Below are positions 30,085 to 39,313 of a stretch of DNA of 64,000 bases, in pieces (the stretch's first letter is position 1; each line of letters starts with the position of its first letter). The translations under genes were made by a program, and so were the position numbers. Origin of the DNA: Streptomyces canus (lineage in GTDB: Bacteria; Actinomycetota; Actinomycetes; Streptomycetales; Streptomycetaceae); assembly GCF_030816965.1 (NCBI RefSeq), contig NZ_JAUSYQ010000002.1:5119501-5183500 (forward strand). The letters run 5' to 3'. Under the pieces are notes generated by a model, which was not told where the DNA came from, ran no database searches, and was given only the letters and a program-made list of their open reading frames with translations.

Positions 30085-31557
30085 TCACTTCTTGGAGTCG
30101 ATGACCGCCTCCATGACGCTCTTGGCGATGGGGGCGGCGAGACCGCTGCCGGAGATGTTCTCGCGGACCGCGTTGTCGTCCTGGACGACCACGGCCACGG
30201 CGACCGGCGCGCTGTCGCCGACCTTGGCGTACGAGATGAACCAGGCGTACGGGTTCTTGCTGTTGTTCTCGCCGTGCTGGGCGGTACCGGTCTTGCCGCC
30301 CACGGTGACGCCCTGGATCTTCGCCGTCGTGCCGGTGCCCTTTTCGACGACCGTCACCATCATCGACTGGAGGATCTGCGCGTTCTCCGCCGACAGCGGC
30401 TCGCTCATCTTCTCCGGCTCGGTCTTCTCCAGGGTGTCCAGGTTCGGGGCCTGGAGGGAGTCGACCATGTACGGCTTCATCAGGGTGCCGTTGTTGGCGA
30501 CGGCCGAGGCGACCATGGCCATCTGGAGCGGGGTCGCGGCGGTGTTGAACTGGCCGATCGAGGAGAGCGCGACCTCGGAGGGCGCCATGTCGTCGGAGAA
30601 GACGGAGGCGCTGGAGCGGACCGGCGTGAACTGCTCCTCCGTGAAGCCGAACTTCTTGGCCTCTTCGAGCATCTTGTCGTTGCCGAGGTCGGAGCCGACC
30701 TTGCCGAAGACGGTGTTGCAGGAGTACTGGAGCGCCACGCGCAGGGTGGCGTTCTCGCAGGGGATGTTGCCCTCGTTCTTCAGCTGGGTCGTGGTACCGG
30801 GCATGGTCCACGGCAGCGGGGAGTCGGTCTGCTCGTCGGCCGACTTGTACAGGCCGTTCTCGAGGGCGGCGGCCGCGGTGACGACCTTGAAGGTGGAGCC
30901 GGGCGGGTAGACCTCGCGCAGCGCCCGGTTGAGCGACGGGTCGTCGGGGTTGTTCTTCTTGTCGATCTTCTTCCAGGCCTCGGCGTCGGAGTCGCTGCCG
31001 CCGGCGATCGTGGAGGGGTCGTACGACGGGTAGGAGGCCAGCGCCAGGATCTTGCCGGTGGAGGGCTCGATGGCGGCGACCGCGCCCTTGCCGCCCTGCT
31101 TCTTCAGACCGTTGTAGGCGGCCTTCTGCGCGGCGGCGCTCAGGGTGGTGACGACGTTGCCGCCCTCCTTCGGCTTGCCGGTGAGCATGTCGAGGGTGTT
31201 GCGGAAGAAGAGCCGGTCGTCGTTGCCGGTGAGTATGCCGTCCTCGAGGGCCTCCAGCTGAGTGGCGCCGTAGGACTGCGAGACGAAGCCCGTGACCGGC
31301 GCCCACATGGCGCCGTCCTTGTAGGTGCGCTTGTACTTGAAGTCGCCCGACGTCGTCTCCGCGTGACCGGTGATGGCCTTGCCGTCGACGATGATGTCGC
31401 CGCGGGGCGTCGCGTACCGCGCGATCAGCACCCGGCGGTTGTCCGGGTCCTCCCTGAGGGTGTCGGCCTTGACGTACTGGAGCCAGTTGTCGCGGATGAG
31501 CAGGGCCAGGACCAGGAGGCCGCAGAAGATCGCGATCCGGCGCAGGGGCTTGTTCAT
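30085..31557 (-). CDS. pbpA: Penicillin-binding protein 2 (PbpA, FtsI-type transpeptidase)
   Basis: ATG 31557 overlaps the stop of the upstream SEDS gene (ATGA) and gives 490 residues. An N-terminal membrane helix (IAIFCGLLVLALLIRDNW) precedes a dimerisation region and the transpeptidase domain. Its motifs are STFK in PPGSTFKVV (SxxK), SCN in YSCNTVFG (SxN) and KTGT in VGGKTGTAQ. It cross-links peptidoglycan outside the membrane and presumably partners the SEDS protein encoded just before it. Confidence 0.96.
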   Translation of the reverse strand: MNKPLRRIAIFCGLLVLALLIRDNWLQYVKADTLREDPDNRRVLIARYATPRGDIIVDGKAITGHAETTSGDFKYKRTYKDGAMWAPVTGFVSQSYGATQLEALEDGILTGNDDRLFFRNTLDMLTGKPKEGGNVVTTLSAAAQKAAYNGLKKQGGKGAVAAIEPSTGKILALASYPSYDPSTIAGGSDSDAEAWKKIDKKNNPDDPSLNRALREVYPPGSTFKVVTAAAALENGLYKSADEQTDSPLPWTMPGTTTQLKNEGNIPCENATLRVALQYSCNTVFGKVGSDLGNDKMLEEAKKFGFTEEQFTPVRSSASVFSDDMAPSEVALSSIGQFNTAATPLQMAMVASAVANNGTLMKPYMVDSLQAPNLDTLEKTEPEKMSEPLSAENAQILQSMMVTVVEKGTGTTAKIQGVTVGGKTGTAQHGENNSKNPYAWFISYAKVGDSAPVAVAVVVQDDNAVRENISGSGLAAPIAKSVMEAVIDSKK

Positions 31558-33008
31558 GACGGGCGGACCACCTGGGTCATCTCGGCGTCGGGGCTGGGGG
31601 CGGGGGCGGGCGCCGGGCGGCGTGCGGTGTCGCTGATTCTGATCAGGATGCCGATCAGGGCCCAGTTGGCGATGACGGAGGAACCGCCGTACGCCAGGAA
31701 GGGCATCGTCATACCGGTCAGCGGGATCAGGCCCATCACACCGCCGGCGACCACGAAGACCTGGAGCGCGAAGGCGCCGGAGAGGCCGATGGCGAGCAGC
31801 TTGCCGAAGGGGTCGCGGGCGGCGAGGGCGGTGCGTACGCCGCGCTCCACGATCAGGCCGTAGATCAGCAGGATCGCCATGAGGCCGGCCAGGCCCAGCT
31901 CCTCGCCGAAGGTGGCGAGGATGAAGTCGGAGTTGGCGGCGAAGCGGATCAGCTCGGAGTGGCCCTGTCCCCAGCCGGTGCCGAGGGTGCCGCCGGAGCC
32001 GAAGGCCCACAGGGCCTGCATGGCCTGCTCGGAGTGGACGAGGCCGTCGTTGCTGCCGTTGCGGCTGAGCAGGTACTCGTGCATCGGGTCGAGCCAGGCC
32101 TGGACACGGGTCTGGACGTGCGGTTCGAAGCTGGCCACACCGACCGCGCCGGCCGCGGACATCAGCAGACCGAAGACGATCCAGCTGGTCCGCTCGGTGG
32201 CGACGTACAGCATGATGATGAACATTCCGAAGAACAGCAGCGACGTACCGAGGTCGGTCTCGAACACCAGGATGAGGATCGAGATCATCCAGACGACGAT
32301 GATCGGGCCGAGGTCACGGCCGCGCGGCAGGTACAGGCCCATGAAGCGGCGGCTGGCGAGGGCCAGCGCGTCCCGTTTCACCATGAGGTAGCCGGCGAAG
32401 AAGATCGCCAGGACGATCTTGGCGAACTCTCCGGGCTGGATGGTGAAGCTGCCGACCTTGATCCAGATCTTGGCGCCGTAGGTGATGTTGGCGCCGAGGC
32501 CCGGGACCAGCGGGAGGAGCAGCAGGACCAGCGCGCCGACCATGGAGATGTAGGTGTAGCGCTGCAGGACCCGGTGGTCCTTGAGGAAGATCAGGGCGAC
32601 GGCGAAGAGGGCGATGCCCATCGCCGTGTAGATCAGCTGGTTGGTGGCCTTGCCGCCGGCCTGGCCGATCTGCTGCAGCAGCTTGGACTGGTCGAGGCGC
32701 CAGATCGCGACGAGCCCGAGGCCGTTGAGCAGGGTGGCCAGCGGCAGCATCAGCGGGTCCGCGTACGGCGCGAACTTGCGTACGACGAGATGGGCGACGC
32801 CGGCCAGCAGGCCGAGGCCGAGGCCGTAGCTCAGGAGCCCGGCCGGGACCTGGTCGTCGATGGCCAGACCCACGTTGGCGTAGGCGAAGACCGGGATGAG
32901 GACGGCGAACACCAGTAGTGCCAGCTCGGTGTTGCGGCGGCTCGGGGCGCCGATCGCGCCGATCGTGGACGTGTGGTGCGTCGACGTGTTCGAAGTACTG
33001 CTGCTCAT
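31554..33008 (-). CDS. SEDS family peptidoglycan glycosyltransferase (FtsW/RodA type)
   Basis: This 484-residue polytopic protein has about ten or more membrane helices and SEDS signatures such as SFTIQPGEFAKIVLAIFFAG, ETDLGTSLLFFGMF and PLTGMTMPFLAYGGSS. SEDS proteins polymerise lipid II. Its partner PbpA is encoded immediately downstream with a start/stop overlap, typical of a RodA-PBP pair. ATG 33008 has a GAGAGG site. FtsW versus RodA naming is uncertain; the genetic context favours RodA. Confidence 0.95.
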   Translation of the reverse strand: MSSSTSNTSTHHTSTIGAIGAPSRRNTELALLVFAVLIPVFAYANVGLAIDDQVPAGLLSYGLGLGLLAGVAHLVVRKFAPYADPLMLPLATLLNGLGLVAIWRLDQSKLLQQIGQAGGKATNQLIYTAMGIALFAVALIFLKDHRVLQRYTYISMVGALVLLLLPLVPGLGANITYGAKIWIKVGSFTIQPGEFAKIVLAIFFAGYLMVKRDALALASRRFMGLYLPRGRDLGPIIVVWMISILILVFETDLGTSLLFFGMFIIMLYVATERTSWIVFGLLMSAAGAVGVASFEPHVQTRVQAWLDPMHEYLLSRNGSNDGLVHSEQAMQALWAFGSGGTLGTGWGQGHSELIRFAANSDFILATFGEELGLAGLMAILLIYGLIVERGVRTALAARDPFGKLLAIGLSGAFALQVFVVAGGVMGLIPLTGMTMPFLAYGGSSVIANWALIGILIRISDTARRPAPAPAPSPDAEMTQVVRPS

Positions 33009-33035
33009 CGTGTGACAGGGCCTCTCACGGCTTGC

Positions 33036-34571
33036 CTACTGCGTACCGCAGTTCCCGACGACCTGCTTCTCCTCGTCCGAGAGGGTGGGGCCGGGGGTGG
33101 GCGTGGGCGCGGTCGGGGATGCGGAAGCGTTCGGGGACGGGGAGGTCGTGCTCGTCGGGGTCGGTGTGGCCTTGGACGTCAGGGAGGACTGAGTGGTTCC
33201 CGTGGTGCCGCCGGCCTGGCCCTCGCCCGTCTTGGAGTTCTTCTCGCTCTCCTTGGCCTGCGCCTTGGCCTGCTTCTTGCACGCGGAGGCCTGGACGCCC
33301 AGTTCGTCGATCTTCTTCTGGGCCGTCTTCAGGTCGCCCTCGGCGATGGTGCCCTCGACCGACTTCTGCTGGTACGGCGGCAGGTACTTGAGTTCGATCT
33401 CGGGGTGGTCCTTGGACACCTTCGAGAGCGAGACCCACGCCAGGTCCTGGCTGATGCCGCGGTACAGCGCCACGTGCTCGTCGTTGACGCCGACGTAGTA
33501 CTGGGTCTGCGTCCAGCGCCAGCCGCCGTAGAGGCCACCGCCGATGACGGCGAGCGCGAGGACCGAGTAGAACGATCTCTTCAGCCACTTACGGCCCTTG
33601 CGGGGCTTGACGAAGTCGTCGTCGGAGTAGTCGCCGAAGCTGCCTGCGGGGATGTAGCCGGTGGTGTCGCTGACCCCTGGCCGGCCGTACTCGCCGCCGT
33701 CCTGTCCGTGGCCCTGGCGGCCGAGCCCGGAGGCGCGGCCCGCGGGGGTCTGCATGATGCCGTTGTCGTGCAGCTGGTGCTGGTTCTCGGCGACCGCGCC
33801 GACCACGACCGGGGTGTCGGAGAGCTGCCCGGCGAGGGTGTCCCCGGTGTCCAGGTCGAGGACGTCCGCGACGATGACCGTGATGTTGTCGGGGCCACCG
33901 CCCCGCAGTGCCAGCTGGATGAGCTCCTGCACGGTCTCCTGGGGGCCCTGGTAGCTGGCGAGGGTGTCCTCGAGCGTCTGGTGGGAGACGACGCCGGACA
34001 GACCGTCGGAGCAGATCAGGTAGCGGTCGCCGGCGCGGACCTCACGGATGGAGAGGTCGGGCTCGACGTGTTCGCCGCTGCCCAACGCCCGCATCAGCAG
34101 GGAGCGTTGGGGGTGGGTGGTGGCCTCTTCCTCGGTGATGCGGCCTTCGTCGACCAGGCGCTGCACCCAGGTGTGGTCCTGTGTGATCTGCGTGAGCACT
34201 CCGTCGCGCAGCAGGTACGCGCGCGAGTCGCCGACGTGCACGAGGCCGAGCCGCTGGCCCGTCCACAGCAGAGCGGTCAGCGTGGTCCCCATGCCTTCGA
34301 GCTGGGGGTCCTCCTCGACCATGGAGCGCAGCTGGTCGTTGGCGCGCTGGACGGCCACGCCGAGCGAGGTGAGGACGTCGGAGCCGGGCACGTCGTCGTC
34401 GAGGGCGACGATGGTGGAGATGGCCTCGGAGGAGGCGACCTCGCCGGCGGCGGCGCCGCCCATGCCGTCGGCGATGGCGAGCAGGCGGGGCCCGGCGTAT
34501 CCGGAGTCCTCGTTGCCCTCCCGGATCATGCCTTTGTGCGATCCGGCGGCGAAGCGCAGTGACAGACTCAT
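33036..34571 (-). CDS. PP2C-family Ser/Thr protein phosphatase (PstP)
   Basis: ATG 34571 with GAGGTGCGC upstream gives 511 residues. Residues 1-235 hold all PP2C motifs: GNEDSGYAG, LLAIADGMGG, GMGTTLTALL, GDSRAYLLRDG, CSDGLSGVV and GPDNITVIV. A linker, one membrane helix (FYSVLALAVIGGGLYGGW) and an outer Thr/Ser/Pro-rich region follow. It should reverse PknB phosphorylation of the operon's proteins, as PstP does in mycobacteria. A longer start at 34658 or 34601 is possible but not conserved. Confidence 0.95.
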   Translation of the reverse strand: MSLSLRFAAGSHKGMIREGNEDSGYAGPRLLAIADGMGGAAAGEVASSEAISTIVALDDDVPGSDVLTSLGVAVQRANDQLRSMVEEDPQLEGMGTTLTALLWTGQRLGLVHVGDSRAYLLRDGVLTQITQDHTWVQRLVDEGRITEEEATTHPQRSLLMRALGSGEHVEPDLSIREVRAGDRYLICSDGLSGVVSHQTLEDTLASYQGPQETVQELIQLALRGGGPDNITVIVADVLDLDTGDTLAGQLSDTPVVVGAVAENQHQLHDNGIMQTPAGRASGLGRQGHGQDGGEYGRPGVSDTTGYIPAGSFGDYSDDDFVKPRKGRKWLKRSFYSVLALAVIGGGLYGGWRWTQTQYYVGVNDEHVALYRGISQDLAWVSLSKVSKDHPEIELKYLPPYQQKSVEGTIAEGDLKTAQKKIDELGVQASACKKQAKAQAKESEKNSKTGEGQAGGTTGTTQSSLTSKATPTPTSTTSPSPNASASPTAPTPTPGPTLSDEEKQVVGNCGTQ

Positions 34572-34699
34572 GCGCACCTCGCCCGTCGGCTCCGGGTACA
34601 TCCGCACGGTGCCCACCCTCCGGTCGGGAGCGCGCCGGGGCCCGGGGTGGGGGCCCACACCGCGTGCTCGCTCCGCTCGCGCCTATTCATGATGTAGCA

Positions 34700-35212
34700 C
34701 TACTTCCGCAGCTCGATGACGGTCTTGCCGATGCGGATCGCCGCGCCCAGCGGAATCGGTGTCGGGGTCGTCAGCCGCGTTCGGTCGAGATACGTGCCGT
34801 TGGTGGAGCCCAGGTCCTCGACGATCCACTGGCCGTCGCGGTCCGGGTAGATCCTGGCATGGCGGCTGGAGGCGTAGTCGTCGTCCAGCACGATGGTGCT
34901 GTCGTGCGCCCGGCCCAGCGTGATGGTCTGGCCTTGAAGCGCGACCGTGGTACCGGTGAGGGTGCCCTCGGACACGACGAGTTTGGTGGGGGCGTTACGG
35001 CGCTGGCGGCCTCCTGCGGCCGGCTGCTGGCGCTGCTGCGGAGGCGCCTGCCGCTGGGCCTGCTGGGCCCGGCCGGCTTCCCGGCGCGAGCCGCGCTGGG
35101 TGACACGCGTACCGAACAGGTCGCTGCGGATGACCTGCACGGCCACGATCACGAACAGCCACAGTACGGCCAGGAAACCCAGCCGCATGACCGTGAGGGT
35201 CAGCTCTGACAT
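34700..35212 (-). CDS. fhaB: FHA-domain protein FhaB (FipA-interacting type)
   Basis: The 170-residue protein starts with one membrane helix (MRLGFLAVLWLFVIVAVQVI), then a Gln/Arg-rich linker, then an FHA domain (ITLGRAHDSTIVLDDDYASS, RHARIYPD, STNGTYLDR). FHA domains bind phosphothreonine, here probably on PknB substrates or on the kinase itself. ATG 35212 is close to the fhaA stop (10 bases). The gene is separated from PP2C by 128 bases. Confidence 0.93.
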   Translation of the reverse strand: MSELTLTVMRLGFLAVLWLFVIVAVQVIRSDLFGTRVTQRGSRREAGRAQQAQRQAPPQQRQQPAAGGRQRRNAPTKLVVSEGTLTGTTVALQGQTITLGRAHDSTIVLDDDYASSRHARIYPDRDGQWIVEDLGSTNGTYLDRTRLTTPTPIPLGAAIRIGKTVIELRK

Positions 35213-35222
35213 TGCCCCCGCT

Positions 35223-36107
35223 TCACCCTTCGGCTTGCCGGTAAATGATGGTGGTACTGCCCACGACGATCCGCGAGCCGTCGCGGAGCGTAGCGCGGGT
35301 GGTGTGCTGCCCGTCCACCACGATGCCGTTGGTGGACCCGAGATCCTGGATCGTCGAGGGCGTTCCGGTCCGGATCTCACAGTGCCGGCGAGAGACGCCG
35401 GGGTCGTCGATCCGCACGTCGGCTTCGGTGCTGCGACCCAGCACCAGCGTTGCGCGGGAGATCTGATGGCGGGTGCCGTTGATCTCGATCCAGTGGCGGG
35501 TACGGGAGCCCGGCGCGGGCGCGCCGACCGGGCCGCCGGCGCCGGGGCGCTGGGCCTGGGCCGGCTGCGGATAGCCGTAGCCGCCGGGGGCGCCACGGCC
35601 GGGAGGCGGGGCGGACGGCATGGGCGGAGCGCCTGCCGGAGCGGCCGGCGGGTAGCCGTAACCGCCGGCTCCCGCGCCCGGCACGGCGGGCCGGGCGGCC
35701 GGAGCCGCGGTTCCGGGGGCCCGCTGGTCGGTGGAGCCGGCGAGCGTACGGCTGCGCACCCGGTACAGACCGGTGTCGAGGTCGTCCGCCTTCTCCAGGT
35801 TGACCTTGATCGGGCCCATGAAGGTGTAGCGCTGCTGCTTGGCGTAGTCGCGCACCATGCCGGCGAGCTCGTCGCCGAGCTGGCCCGAGTAGGGGCTGAG
35901 CCGCTCGAAGTCCGGCGTGCTCAGCTCCACGATGAAGTCATTGGGTACGACCGTGCGGTCGCGGTTCCAGATGGTGGCGTTGTTGTCGCACTCCCGCTGG
36001 AGCGCGCCCGCGATCTCCACGGGCTGCACCTCGGACTTGAACACCTTGGCGAAGGTGCCGTTGACCAGACCTTCGAGACGCTGCTCGAACTTCTTCAGGA
36101 CTCCCAT
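35223..36107 (-). CDS. fhaA: DUF3662 and FHA domain protein FhaA
   Basis: This 294-residue protein has an N-terminal DUF3662 domain (MGVLKKFEQRLEGLVNGTFA, VVPNDFIVELS), a Pro/Gly/Ala-rich linker with YGYP repeats, and a C-terminal FHA domain (LVLGRSTEADVRIDDPGVSR, RHCEIRT, STNGIVVDG). The mycobacterial homologue binds phosphorylated MviN and PknB pathway proteins. ATG 36107 has a strong GGAGGTGCC site. It is the first gene of the operon, whose promoter must lie in 36108-36575. Confidence 0.95.
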   Translation of the reverse strand: MGVLKKFEQRLEGLVNGTFAKVFKSEVQPVEIAGALQRECDNNATIWNRDRTVVPNDFIVELSTPDFERLSPYSGQLGDELAGMVRDYAKQQRYTFMGPIKVNLEKADDLDTGLYRVRSRTLAGSTDQRAPGTAAPAARPAVPGAGAGGYGYPPAAPAGAPPMPSAPPPGRGAPGGYGYPQPAQAQRPGAGGPVGAPAPGSRTRHWIEINGTRHQISRATLVLGRSTEADVRIDDPGVSRRHCEIRTGTPSTIQDLGSTNGIVVDGQHTTRATLRDGSRIVVGSTTIIYRQAEG

Positions 36108-36575
36108 GAGGCACCTCCTCCGTCCTTGCCGTCCTGGGTACTGCGCTGTGTGCTGCTTACCTGGTACTGCTTGCTGATCGTATCCACGCGCCGGTGAATC
36201 GGCTGGTTCCCCCTGTCGGCACTGTCGACAGGTGTCGACGCCTCCGAAGTTCCCTCTGGAGCTCCACTTCGAACTCCGCTGTCGAACTCCTCTGTCAAGG
36301 ATCGTAGAGGCGGCCGCAGACCAGTGTCCCGCACCTGACTGTGGAGCCCGACCGGCTCCTGGGGAGACGGGCGGTACCGGTACGAGGTTGATACGTGAAC
36401 AAGCACAGGTTGATACGTGGCCGACGGCAACCGGGTTCGGTGGACCGTTTCCGAACCCGCTGGTGGGCGGCTGCCCCCGGATATGGGATGTGAATCCACC
36501 TCCTCCACCGTGCTAATGTTCTGCGTGTCGGAAGGCGCCGCACCGCACGGTGAAGAGCCCGAGGACACACCCAAT
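36108..36575. promoter_or_regulatory. Promoter region of fhaA operon and tRNA-Leu with 13-bp direct repeat
   Basis: No gene is visible in these 468 bases. AGGTTGATACGTG occurs twice (36385-36397 and 36407-36419) with a 22-base period, two helical turns, which suits a protein binding the same face of the helix. TGTCGAC words recur at about 36228-36240. TAATGT (36514-36519) may be the -10 of the tRNA-Leu gene. Confidence 0.4.
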
Positions 36576-36662
36576 GCGCGGGTGGCGGAATAGGCAGACG
36601 CGCTGGATTCAGGTTCCAGTGCCCGAAAGGGCGTGGGGGTTCAACTCCCCCCTCGCGCACCA
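36576..36662 (+). tRNA. tRNA-Leu (anticodon CAG)
   Basis: Acceptor GCGCGGG (36576-36582) pairs with CTCGCGC (36652-36658). The anticodon stem CTGGA/TCCAG holds the loop TTCAGGT with CAG at 36610-36612. A long variable arm (TGCCCGAAAGGGCGT) is typical of class II Leu tRNA. CCA is encoded at 36660-36662. Confidence 0.97.
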
Positions 36663-36665
36663 CTG

Positions 36666-36700
36666 AAAGCCCCCCAGGTCCTGGACCTGGGGGGCTTTTT
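36666..36700 (+). terminator. Intrinsic terminator after tRNA-Leu
   Basis: AAAGCCCCCCAGGT pairs perfectly with ACCTGGGGGGCTTT around a short loop, followed by TT. Confidence 0.9.
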
Positions 36701-36754
36701 GGTGCCTGTCCGAGGGGGCTGGGTGGTGGCACGGCTCACGCTGTGAGGTCGATC

Positions 36755-39313
36755 TCACTCCCTCGTTCCGGCCAGTTCCACCGTTCTGCGGCGCATCGCC
36801 CAGGCGGCCGGGGCGACCGAGAACACCACGGCGAGGACCGCGCAGGCTCCGGTGACCGTGGCGAGCTCCGGCCAGGGGATCCGCATCGGCCCGTGCACCG
36901 ACAGCAGTCCCAGTGCGCCCCGCATCCCGGCCAGATTGATCGTGGTGACCAGCAGTCCGAGCACCCCGCCCACCGCCACGACCGTCAGCGCCTCGGCGCC
37001 GACCACCCGCAGCACCTGTCGGTGGGTGGCCCCGGCCAGGCGGAGGACGGCCAGGTCGCGTACCCGGTCCGAGGCCGCCATGACCATCGTGTTGGCCAGG
37101 GAGATCCCGGTGTAGAGCAGGGCGATGCCGAGGACCAGCAGGAAGCCGTACCTGGTGTTCCGGTCGGTCCCGGGGTGGCTCGCCCGCACCCACTGGTCCC
37201 TGGTGAGGACGTGCCCGCCCGCCTTGCGCAGTTCGTCGGCCACTACCGCGGGGTCTGCACCGGCGATGAGGGTGACGTCCACGCGGTCGACGTGTGCGCC
37301 GGGCGCGTTGGCCGGGGTGACGTAGACGCCGTTGTCACCGGTACCGGTCGTCATGACCGCGGCGATCCGCAGCGACTTCCTGGTGCCGTCACCGAGCCAT
37401 ACGTCCACGGTCTGCCCGACGGTGTGCCGCTCCCACTCCTCGTTGACGATGATCGAGCCGTCGTCGAGATCGCTCACCTTTCCGGCCGCCAGGGGGAGGT
37501 CCGCGGTCACGGCGAGCGGCGCGGGCTCGGCGGCACGGGCCTCGGACCTGATGAGGGCCACGCCGTCCTCCAGGACGTAGACGGCGCTCGACGAGGTCGC
37601 GGAGGCTGTGATGCCGGGGATCGTGCGGAGCTGCTGGAGCGTCTGCGCGTCGAAGCCTGTGTTCTCGGCGGCGCCGGAGTCTCCGTCGGCGCCTGGATCC
37701 TCGGTGGGGTCCTTGCTCTCGGTAGGGCCGGTGTTCCCAGTAGCGCCGTTGCTCGCGGTCAGGCCGGTGTTCCCGGCTGGGACGACCACGAAGTCGGCCG
37801 TGGTCCGCTCGCGCGTCTCGGTGGCCTTGGCGTCGTTCAGCGTGGCGGTCGCTCCCAGGAGTGAACCCGTGAGGGCGACGGTGACCAGGACGGGCGCCGC
37901 GACGGCTGCCGTACGGCGGACTCCCGCGGCGGCGTTCTCCCTCACCAGCATCCCGCCCGCACCCGGCAGTTGGGCCGGCAGCCAGGCGATGAGCCGGGTC
38001 AGCGGACGCACCAGGGCCGGCGCGAGCAGCGCGACCGCGGTGATCAGCAACATCGGACGGCTGACGTAGGTCTTGCGATGCAGCAGCTCGCCCGGGTCGG
38101 TGACCAGGGACAGGACCAGGGTCACCACGGCGGCCAGCAGCAGGCCGGCCCCGCACAGCAGGCGACCCCGCGTCATCGCCTTCGCATCCACGGAAGCCTC
38201 GCGCAGCGTTTGGGTGGGACCGACGCGGCCGGCCCGCCAGGACGCGGCGATCACACCGAGCAGCGCGACGAGCAGACCTGTCCAAAAGGCCATGTGGTAC
38301 GGCCACTTGGAGTCGCCTATGGTGAACCAGCCCGGTGCGAGGCCGACGTCGACCGCCCACTCCGCGAGGTGTGGGGCCCCGTACGCACCGACCACACAGC
38401 CGGTGGCCGAGGCGAGTACACCCACCAGCAGTGCCTCCGCGCACACCGTCCGGCGGATCTGGCCGGGGGTGGCTCCCGCCGTGCGCAGCAGGCCGAACTC
38501 CCGGCGCCGCTGGGCGACCGCGAAGGCGAAGGTGGACGCCACGACGAACACCGACACGAAGGCGGTGACGCCGCCGGCGGTCCCGAACAGGGCGTTCATG
38601 GCGGTGAGCGCCTCCCGGTCGCGGTCCGGGTCGGGGTCGGCGAGATGGCGGTCGTTGCCCGTAAGGACGTGGACGGACTCGCCTTCTGCTGCTTGTCGTA
38701 CGTCGGTCGCGTCTGCCTCCACCACGAGCTGCGTGCTCTCCGGGGACAGCTTGGCGGCGCGCGCATCGGTGTAGAAGACGGGGTTCTCGAAGCCGAGTGA
38801 GGAGACGGTGCCGACGACCGTCACGGTGCCGTGGCGGGTGTGCAGCTGCTGGCCCGGGCGCGCCCAGTCGGCGGTGACGACTTCGCCGGGTGTGCGGGGT
38901 GCTCGGCCCGCCGTGATCTCGTACGGGGCGAAGGCGGCGGTGGACCAGGGGTGACCGATGAGGCCGCGGGGGACGCCCTCGGTGTGTACCGGGAAGGAGC
39001 GGTCCGCGATGACGGTGCCGAGTTTCATCAGCTTGGCCACGGTCGCTTCGGGCACCGCACGTGGGTGGGCGAGCTTGCGTGTTTCACGTGAAACATGGGC
39101 GCCGACCGAGGTCGGCACACTCAGGGTGTCCTGGCCCCGGACCACGACCGGTGCCGTGGCGAACCGTTCGGGCCGTCTGTCCGGTGCGTCCAGTGAGGAG
39201 GCGAGGGTCAGGCCCATCACGGCGAGCAGGGCGACGCCGAGAGAGAGGGCGACGAAGGTGCCCAAGAAGGTCGACCAGCGGGTGCGGAGAGTGTGGAGGG
39301 CGATGGTCAGCAC
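36755..39313 (-). CDS. ABC transporter permease, FtsX/MacB type
   Basis: The 852-residue protein has the duplicated FtsX-like layout. An N-terminal helix (ALSLGVALLAVMGLTLASS) and an outer domain are followed by three helices around residues 250-390. A central pair of helices, a second outer domain and a C-terminal three-helix FtsX module (TGISLANTMVMAASDRVRDL) complete it. Such permeases move lipids, peptides or drugs, or transmit force, rather than importing solutes. GTG 39313 (GGAGGG site) overlaps the ATPase gene end by seven bases. A perfect parS site lies inside at 39081. Confidence 0.92.
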   Translation of the reverse strand: MLTIALHTLRTRWSTFLGTFVALSLGVALLAVMGLTLASSLDAPDRRPERFATAPVVVRGQDTLSVPTSVGAHVSRETRKLAHPRAVPEATVAKLMKLGTVIADRSFPVHTEGVPRGLIGHPWSTAAFAPYEITAGRAPRTPGEVVTADWARPGQQLHTRHGTVTVVGTVSSLGFENPVFYTDARAAKLSPESTQLVVEADATDVRQAAEGESVHVLTGNDRHLADPDPDRDREALTAMNALFGTAGGVTAFVSVFVVASTFAFAVAQRRREFGLLRTAGATPGQIRRTVCAEALLVGVLASATGCVVGAYGAPHLAEWAVDVGLAPGWFTIGDSKWPYHMAFWTGLLVALLGVIAASWRAGRVGPTQTLREASVDAKAMTRGRLLCGAGLLLAAVVTLVLSLVTDPGELLHRKTYVSRPMLLITAVALLAPALVRPLTRLIAWLPAQLPGAGGMLVRENAAAGVRRTAAVAAPVLVTVALTGSLLGATATLNDAKATETRERTTADFVVVPAGNTGLTASNGATGNTGPTESKDPTEDPGADGDSGAAENTGFDAQTLQQLRTIPGITASATSSSAVYVLEDGVALIRSEARAAEPAPLAVTADLPLAAGKVSDLDDGSIIVNEEWERHTVGQTVDVWLGDGTRKSLRIAAVMTTGTGDNGVYVTPANAPGAHVDRVDVTLIAGADPAVVADELRKAGGHVLTRDQWVRASHPGTDRNTRYGFLLVLGIALLYTGISLANTMVMAASDRVRDLAVLRLAGATHRQVLRVVGAEALTVVAVGGVLGLLVTTINLAGMRGALGLLSVHGPMRIPWPELATVTGACAVLAVVFSVAPAAWAMRRRTVELAGTRE
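39081..39094. promoter_or_regulatory. parS: parS centromere site (perfect consensus)
   Basis: GTTTCACGTGAAAC is the exact 14-bp palindrome bound by ParB for origin segregation in Streptomyces and many other bacteria. It is embedded in the permease gene, where it encodes V-S-R-E-T. This agrees with a position near oriC. Confidence 0.93.

Noticed and set aside
36385..36419. Direct repeat as an insertion-sequence footprint
   Set aside because: There is no transposase fragment or terminal inverted repeats. The 22-base period suits protein binding better.
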